From Deltaproteobacteria bacterium (GTDB lineage Bacteria > UBA10199 > SPLOWO2-01-44-7): a stretch of DNA of 7,699 nt. The DNA lies in NCBI GenBank assembly GCA_030688705.1, contig JAUYJH010000022.1:1-7699 (forward strand), written 5' to 3'. Every line of letters starts with the position of its first letter. The stretch's first letter is position 1. A program made the translations under genes and the position numbers. Positions 4,805-7,699 of this stretch are shown piece by piece. Below the pieces are notes generated by a model, which did no database searches, was not told where the DNA came from, and worked only from the letters and a program-made list of their open reading frames with translations.

Positions 4805-7486
4805 TCAAGTCAATATCAGGATGTTGTGGTTTATAGTGGCGATATTATGGCGACAAGAATTTTGTCCCTGTAACTGGCTCATGTCCTTGTGCAGATCGGT
4901 AAGATATTTTTCGGCCGTGGGGGTGGGTTGGATTTTGTTTTTTTTCTTCAGCCTTTCACAGGTTGAGAGGTGCTTTTTGAGCCCCTCGATGTCTCCTGAT
5001 TTTTGACATAAGCGGGCCCGCAACAGGCGAGAGCCGAATTTTAATTCCGCTGGCATTCCCTTTTTTTTCAGAGATCCTTCCGCCTTTAAAAGGCAGATAG
5101 CCGCATTGTCCCATTTGTCAGCATTTGCATGGGTGTCGGCCAAAAGCAGGTAACTTTGACATAGCCGGAGCCATGTTTTTTTGGATTTCACTTTTTTATT
5201 TTCCAATGTGGCGATGATCGATTCAACATGCTCTTTGGTTTTTTCCAACATTCCGCATTCTTGATAAACCATGGCCATGGTGAGTCGAATGGCTGATATT
5301 TCTTCGTCCGTTTGATGGGCTGTCCCCTTCAATCGGATGGCAATGGCCAAGCTTTTTTCGAAATAAGCCGTTGCCTGTGCGTAGGCATTGGTTTGATCTC
5401 CGGAATGTGCCCGGTCAAGATAGGTTGCGGCTAAGCCGTGATAGGCACGCATCAATCGTTCAATGTCTTTTGTGTCACGCGCGTTTTCTTCACATTTTCG
5501 GTAATAAAATATGGCCTTATTGAAATCCTTCTTGAGCACCCGAGCTGTTGCCCCCAGCAGGTAATAACAGCGTGTCAGGCGCGTGCTATTGGGAGATGCC
5601 AAGAGATGATGGCCCAGATCTTCTTCAAGTGTTTCTAGGGCATCGTCGCCTTGCTGGAGAAGGAAATAGCAGTATCCAAGATCGTTGTTTGTAATTTTCA
5701 AACGCTGTTCGGGAGGGAGTTGCTTCGATGCTTCCCTTGTTTCTTTGTAGATCGATATCCCTTTTTCGATATTGCCCTCGACCACGTAACTTTTGGCAAG
5801 GAGATTGCGAAGGGTGAGACTTTCGCAATTATTCAAAGCCGATGATGCCTCCTTGGCAAGAGCCTCTTCTATCAGTTGTCTGGCCGAGAGCGTTTTCTTC
5901 TGTTTCAAGTGGTGTTCAACCCTATTTTGAAAAGTTTCGGTGCCACCAGCAATTTCTTTTGAGCCTTTGGGGGCGATTGAATGACGCAAGTCGATTGGCA
6001 TGTCATGAAGCAAAGAAGCCTGCCAATGTCCGTGTTCATCCAGAAGATATCCGTTTTCAAAAAGGCTTCTGATACAGGAAAAAACCGATTGAGGATTGCC
6101 TCTTGTATAGTCCATCAGCTGTCGCAGGAGGTGAGTAGGTGCTGTCCCATTGTCTTCGCCGTATTCCTTGAGCAATGCCCCAATGTCTTTTATGCTGAAA
6201 TCGTCCAAAATAATTTCTTTGGCGTTAATATCCATCGGCACCTTTTCAGAGGAGGTCAGAACAATAAGCGATGGAGTTAAAATCGTCTGATCAATGTTTT
6301 TCAGTATCTGACGGGCAGTGTGCTCTTTGTGAAAGTCGTCCAAGACGATGAGGGTGGGTTTTGTTCTATCTTGGAATATTTTGGGGAGGTCAGATGACCA
6401 TTGCAAGACTTGCCCTTCGTCCGTCTGAACGTGATTTTTTAAAAGTTCCAGTATTTTACTTTTTCCTGTCCCTTTTTCTCCATAAACATGAACGATCATG
6501 GGACCGCTGTTTTCTGTTTTAACCTGATTCCAGAGGTCTGTCAGTGTTTGCCATGCTTCTTTTCGTCCGATCCATTTCCCGTCGGGTAAAAATTGGGAAC
6601 GAGAGGAATTTGGAACCACCGAATAACTCGAACCGGAAAGACGATTGATTTCACGGATGACTTCATCAGCGCCATCAAAACGCTCTTCGGGATTTTTCTT
6701 GAGCAGATTGAGAATAATTTTATCCATATAAGCGGGTATTTCCGGTCTGAAAGAAGAGGGGGGCGGTGGTATGTAATCAAAGTGGCGTTGCAATGTTTCA
6801 GAAGGATCAGTCTCCAACAAAAAAGGATTGATACCAGTCAGGCAGAAATACCAAACAACGCCCAGAGAATAGAGATCGGCCCTTTGATCTGGATTGGCAA
6901 AACTCATTTGTTTGGCATGTGGAAATGTCACGGCAATCTGTTCGGGGGCCATATAGGGTAGGGTCCCACCTCTTATGGGCAGGGGGGCAAAACGGGTCAG
7001 ACCGAAATCAATAAGTTTGAGAAACAATTTTCCATCAATAGTTTTCTCAACAAGAATGTTGCTCGGTTTTATATCGTTATGACGGAGGCCAGCACCGTCA
7101 AAAGTATGAAGATAATAGAGAGCCTGCAATGCCTGAACAAACAGCCCCTCAATTTCTTGCACAGACAAGGTTTGGCAGGCGGTCTTTAAATCCTCACCTC
7201 GTATGAGTTCTCCGATGCAGTAATATTTCTTCAATCCATCGTCGTAGCCAAAATCAAAAACCTTGTTGATATGGGGATGGCTTAGTTGTTTGAGACGGGA
7301 AAACTCTTTTTTAAAACGATGGATTCTCTCTTTTTGATTTCTATCTGGCAAAAGATTGAGCAGTTTGATGGCAACACTTTCGTTCTCCCGTTTTCCAAGA
7401 AATACCCGTGATCGCAAACCTTCGCCCAAAAGTTCCAATAGCTCATAATCGTTGTCCATCTTGTGGGGGAGAATTAGCGGTTTCAT
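4805..7486 (-). CDS. Ser/Thr protein kinase fused to P-loop ATPase and TPR repeats
   Basis: An 893-residue cytoplasmic signalling protein with three parts. (1) A Hanks-type Ser/Thr kinase, about 13-284: glycine loop GEGLRSRVFLG (21-31), ATP-anchoring Lys41 in VAIK, catalytic loop HNDIKPSN (136-143, catalytic Asp138), metal-binding DFG (160-162) and MAPE (179-182). The usual HRD is HND, so it is a non-RD kinase that may not need activation-loop phosphorylation. (2) A compact NTPase, about 306-500, with Walker A GEKGTGKS (336-343) and Walker B LIVLDD (379-384), of the STAND/AAA type. (3) A helical C-terminal region, about 520-865, of TPR-like hairpins (for example 594-620, 636-667, 679-717 and 733-760), which normally bind partner proteins. 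The layout recalls PknK-like and myxobacterial kinase-ATPase-TPR regulators. No membrane helix is seen. The ATG at 7486 lies nine bases after the stop of the Fis-type regulator gene and lacks a clear Shine-Dalgarno, so translational coupling is likely; Met10 (7459) is an alternative start just before the kinase fold. The last 20 or so residues look unlike the repeats. Confidence 0.93.
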   Translation of the reverse strand: MKPLILPHKMDNDYELLELLGEGLRSRVFLGKRENESVAIKLLNLLPDRNQKERIHRFKKEFSRLKQLSHPHINKVFDFGYDDGLKKYYCIGELIRGEDLKTACQTLSVQEIEGLFVQALQALYYLHTFDGAGLRHNDIKPSNILVEKTIDGKLFLKLIDFGLTRFAPLPIRGGTLPYMAPEQIAVTFPHAKQMSFANPDQRADLYSLGVVWYFCLTGINPFLLETDPSETLQRHFDYIPPPPSSFRPEIPAYMDKIILNLLKKNPEERFDGADEVIREINRLSGSSYSVVPNSSRSQFLPDGKWIGRKEAWQTLTDLWNQVKTENSGPMIVHVYGEKGTGKSKILELLKNHVQTDEGQVLQWSSDLPKIFQDRTKPTLIVLDDFHKEHTARQILKNIDQTILTPSLIVLTSSEKVPMDINAKEIILDDFSIKDIGALLKEYGEDNGTAPTHLLRQLMDYTRGNPQSVFSCIRSLFENGYLLDEHGHWQASLLHDMPIDLRHSIAPKGSKEIAGGTETFQNRVEHHLKQKKTLSARQLIEEALAKEASSALNNCESLTLRNLLAKSYVVEGNIEKGISIYKETREASKQLPPEQRLKITNNDLGYCYFLLQQGDDALETLEEDLGHHLLASPNSTRLTRCYYLLGATARVLKKDFNKAIFYYRKCEENARDTKDIERLMRAYHGLAATYLDRAHSGDQTNAYAQATAYFEKSLAIAIRLKGTAHQTDEEISAIRLTMAMVYQECGMLEKTKEHVESIIATLENKKVKSKKTWLRLCQSYLLLADTHANADKWDNAAICLLKAEGSLKKKGMPAELKFGSRLLRARLCQKSGDIEGLKKHLSTCERLKKKNKIQPTPTAEKYLTDLHKDMSQLQGQNSCRHNIATINHNILILT

Positions 7487-7495
7487 AAAATATTT

Positions 7496-7699
7496 TTACA
7501 AGGGGTCTATCGTAATTTCTGCAAGACCCAGCTCCTTCATATATTTGTGAAGTGTGACACGGCTGATGCCGAGACTTTCTGCGGCTTTGGTGAAATTCCA
7601 GTTTGTTGTTTCCATGGCGGACAAAATATAGTCCCTTCTGGAGTTTTCAAGATGTTCACTCAAAGGTTTCGGTGCTGTGAAATCGGCATCAATAACCTT
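7496..7699 (-). CDS. Fis-type HTH regulator, C-terminal end (probably sigma-54 activator)
   Basis: The last 67 codons of a gene entering from the right edge, with no start in the window. The translation contains LSEHLENSRRDYILSAME followed by NFTKAAESLGISRVTLHKYMKELGL. This is the Fis-family helix-turn-helix found at the C-terminus of NtrC-type, sigma-54-dependent activators; the A-A-x-x-L-G-I-S-R-x-T-L-x-x-Y-x-K core is clear. By family rule the missing part would hold the AAA+ domain that contacts sigma-54, with a sensory domain (receiver, GAF or FHA) in front, but none of that is visible. The stop is nine bases before the kinase start on the same strand, so both are in one operon. Regulation of this activator by the kinase is plausible and matches kinase/enhancer-binding-protein pairs in myxobacteria. 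A stand-alone Fis-like protein cannot be excluded from 67 residues. Confidence 0.8.
   Translation of the reverse strand, partial: KVIDADFTAPKPLSEHLENSRRDYILSAMETTNWNFTKAAESLGISRVTLHKYMKELGLAEITIDPL

Noticed and set aside
6593..6961. A 122-codon open frame on the + strand inside the kinase gene
   Set aside because: It lies opposite conserved kinase motifs (such as DFG and APE nearby) and has no domain character of its own.

Overview
The window suggests a Gram-negative bacterium of moderate GC content, probably from the Deltaproteobacteria/Myxococcota/Bdellovibrionota side of the tree or a related candidate phylum. This placement is inference. It rests on a Ser/Thr kinase-ATPase-TPR protein next to a Fis-type regulator, an NtrB-like sensor kinase, and a CxxCH protein with an outer-membrane barrel-like C-terminus. 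No gene here is a precise taxonomic marker. There is no CRISPR array, transposase, integrase or phage gene.

Left part, + strand. Position 2-952 is the C-terminal two thirds of an MFS transporter whose start lies outside the window. Its stop overlaps the start of a membrane histidine kinase (949-2061) in an ATGA junction, so the two are co-translated and may form a transporter-sensor pair. A 180-bp spacer (2062-2241) holds two inverted repeats, one of them a 14-position hairpin. Next is a 366-aa protein (2242-3342) with one N-terminal heme motif, CVACH, and a barrel-like C-terminus ending in Phe, but no visible signal peptide. It is followed at 45 bp by an unrecognised basic soluble protein (3388-4467) that may be built from three related segments of about 65 residues.

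Right part, - strand, convergent with the above. The order of transcription runs from the right edge. First comes the last 67 codons of a regulator with a Fis-type helix-turn-helix (7496-7699), most likely a sigma-54 activator. Nine bases later comes an 893-aa protein (4805-7486) with an N-terminal Ser/Thr kinase, a P-loop ATPase of STAND/AAA type and a C-terminal TPR array. A tRNA-Val(TAC)-like gene follows 32 bp after its stop (4699-4772). This tRNA has three A-C mismatches and an oversized T loop, so it is either a decaying copy or very unusual. The convergent transcripts are separated by 231 bp containing a perfect GC-rich hairpin.

The window holds two separate signalling modules, MFS plus histidine kinase and Ser/Thr kinase-ATPase-TPR plus Fis-type regulator, both cut by the window edges. 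Nothing in the sequence links them directly. The best leads are the degenerate tRNA, the heme/barrel protein without an export signal, the kinase-regulator pair and the unknown basic protein.
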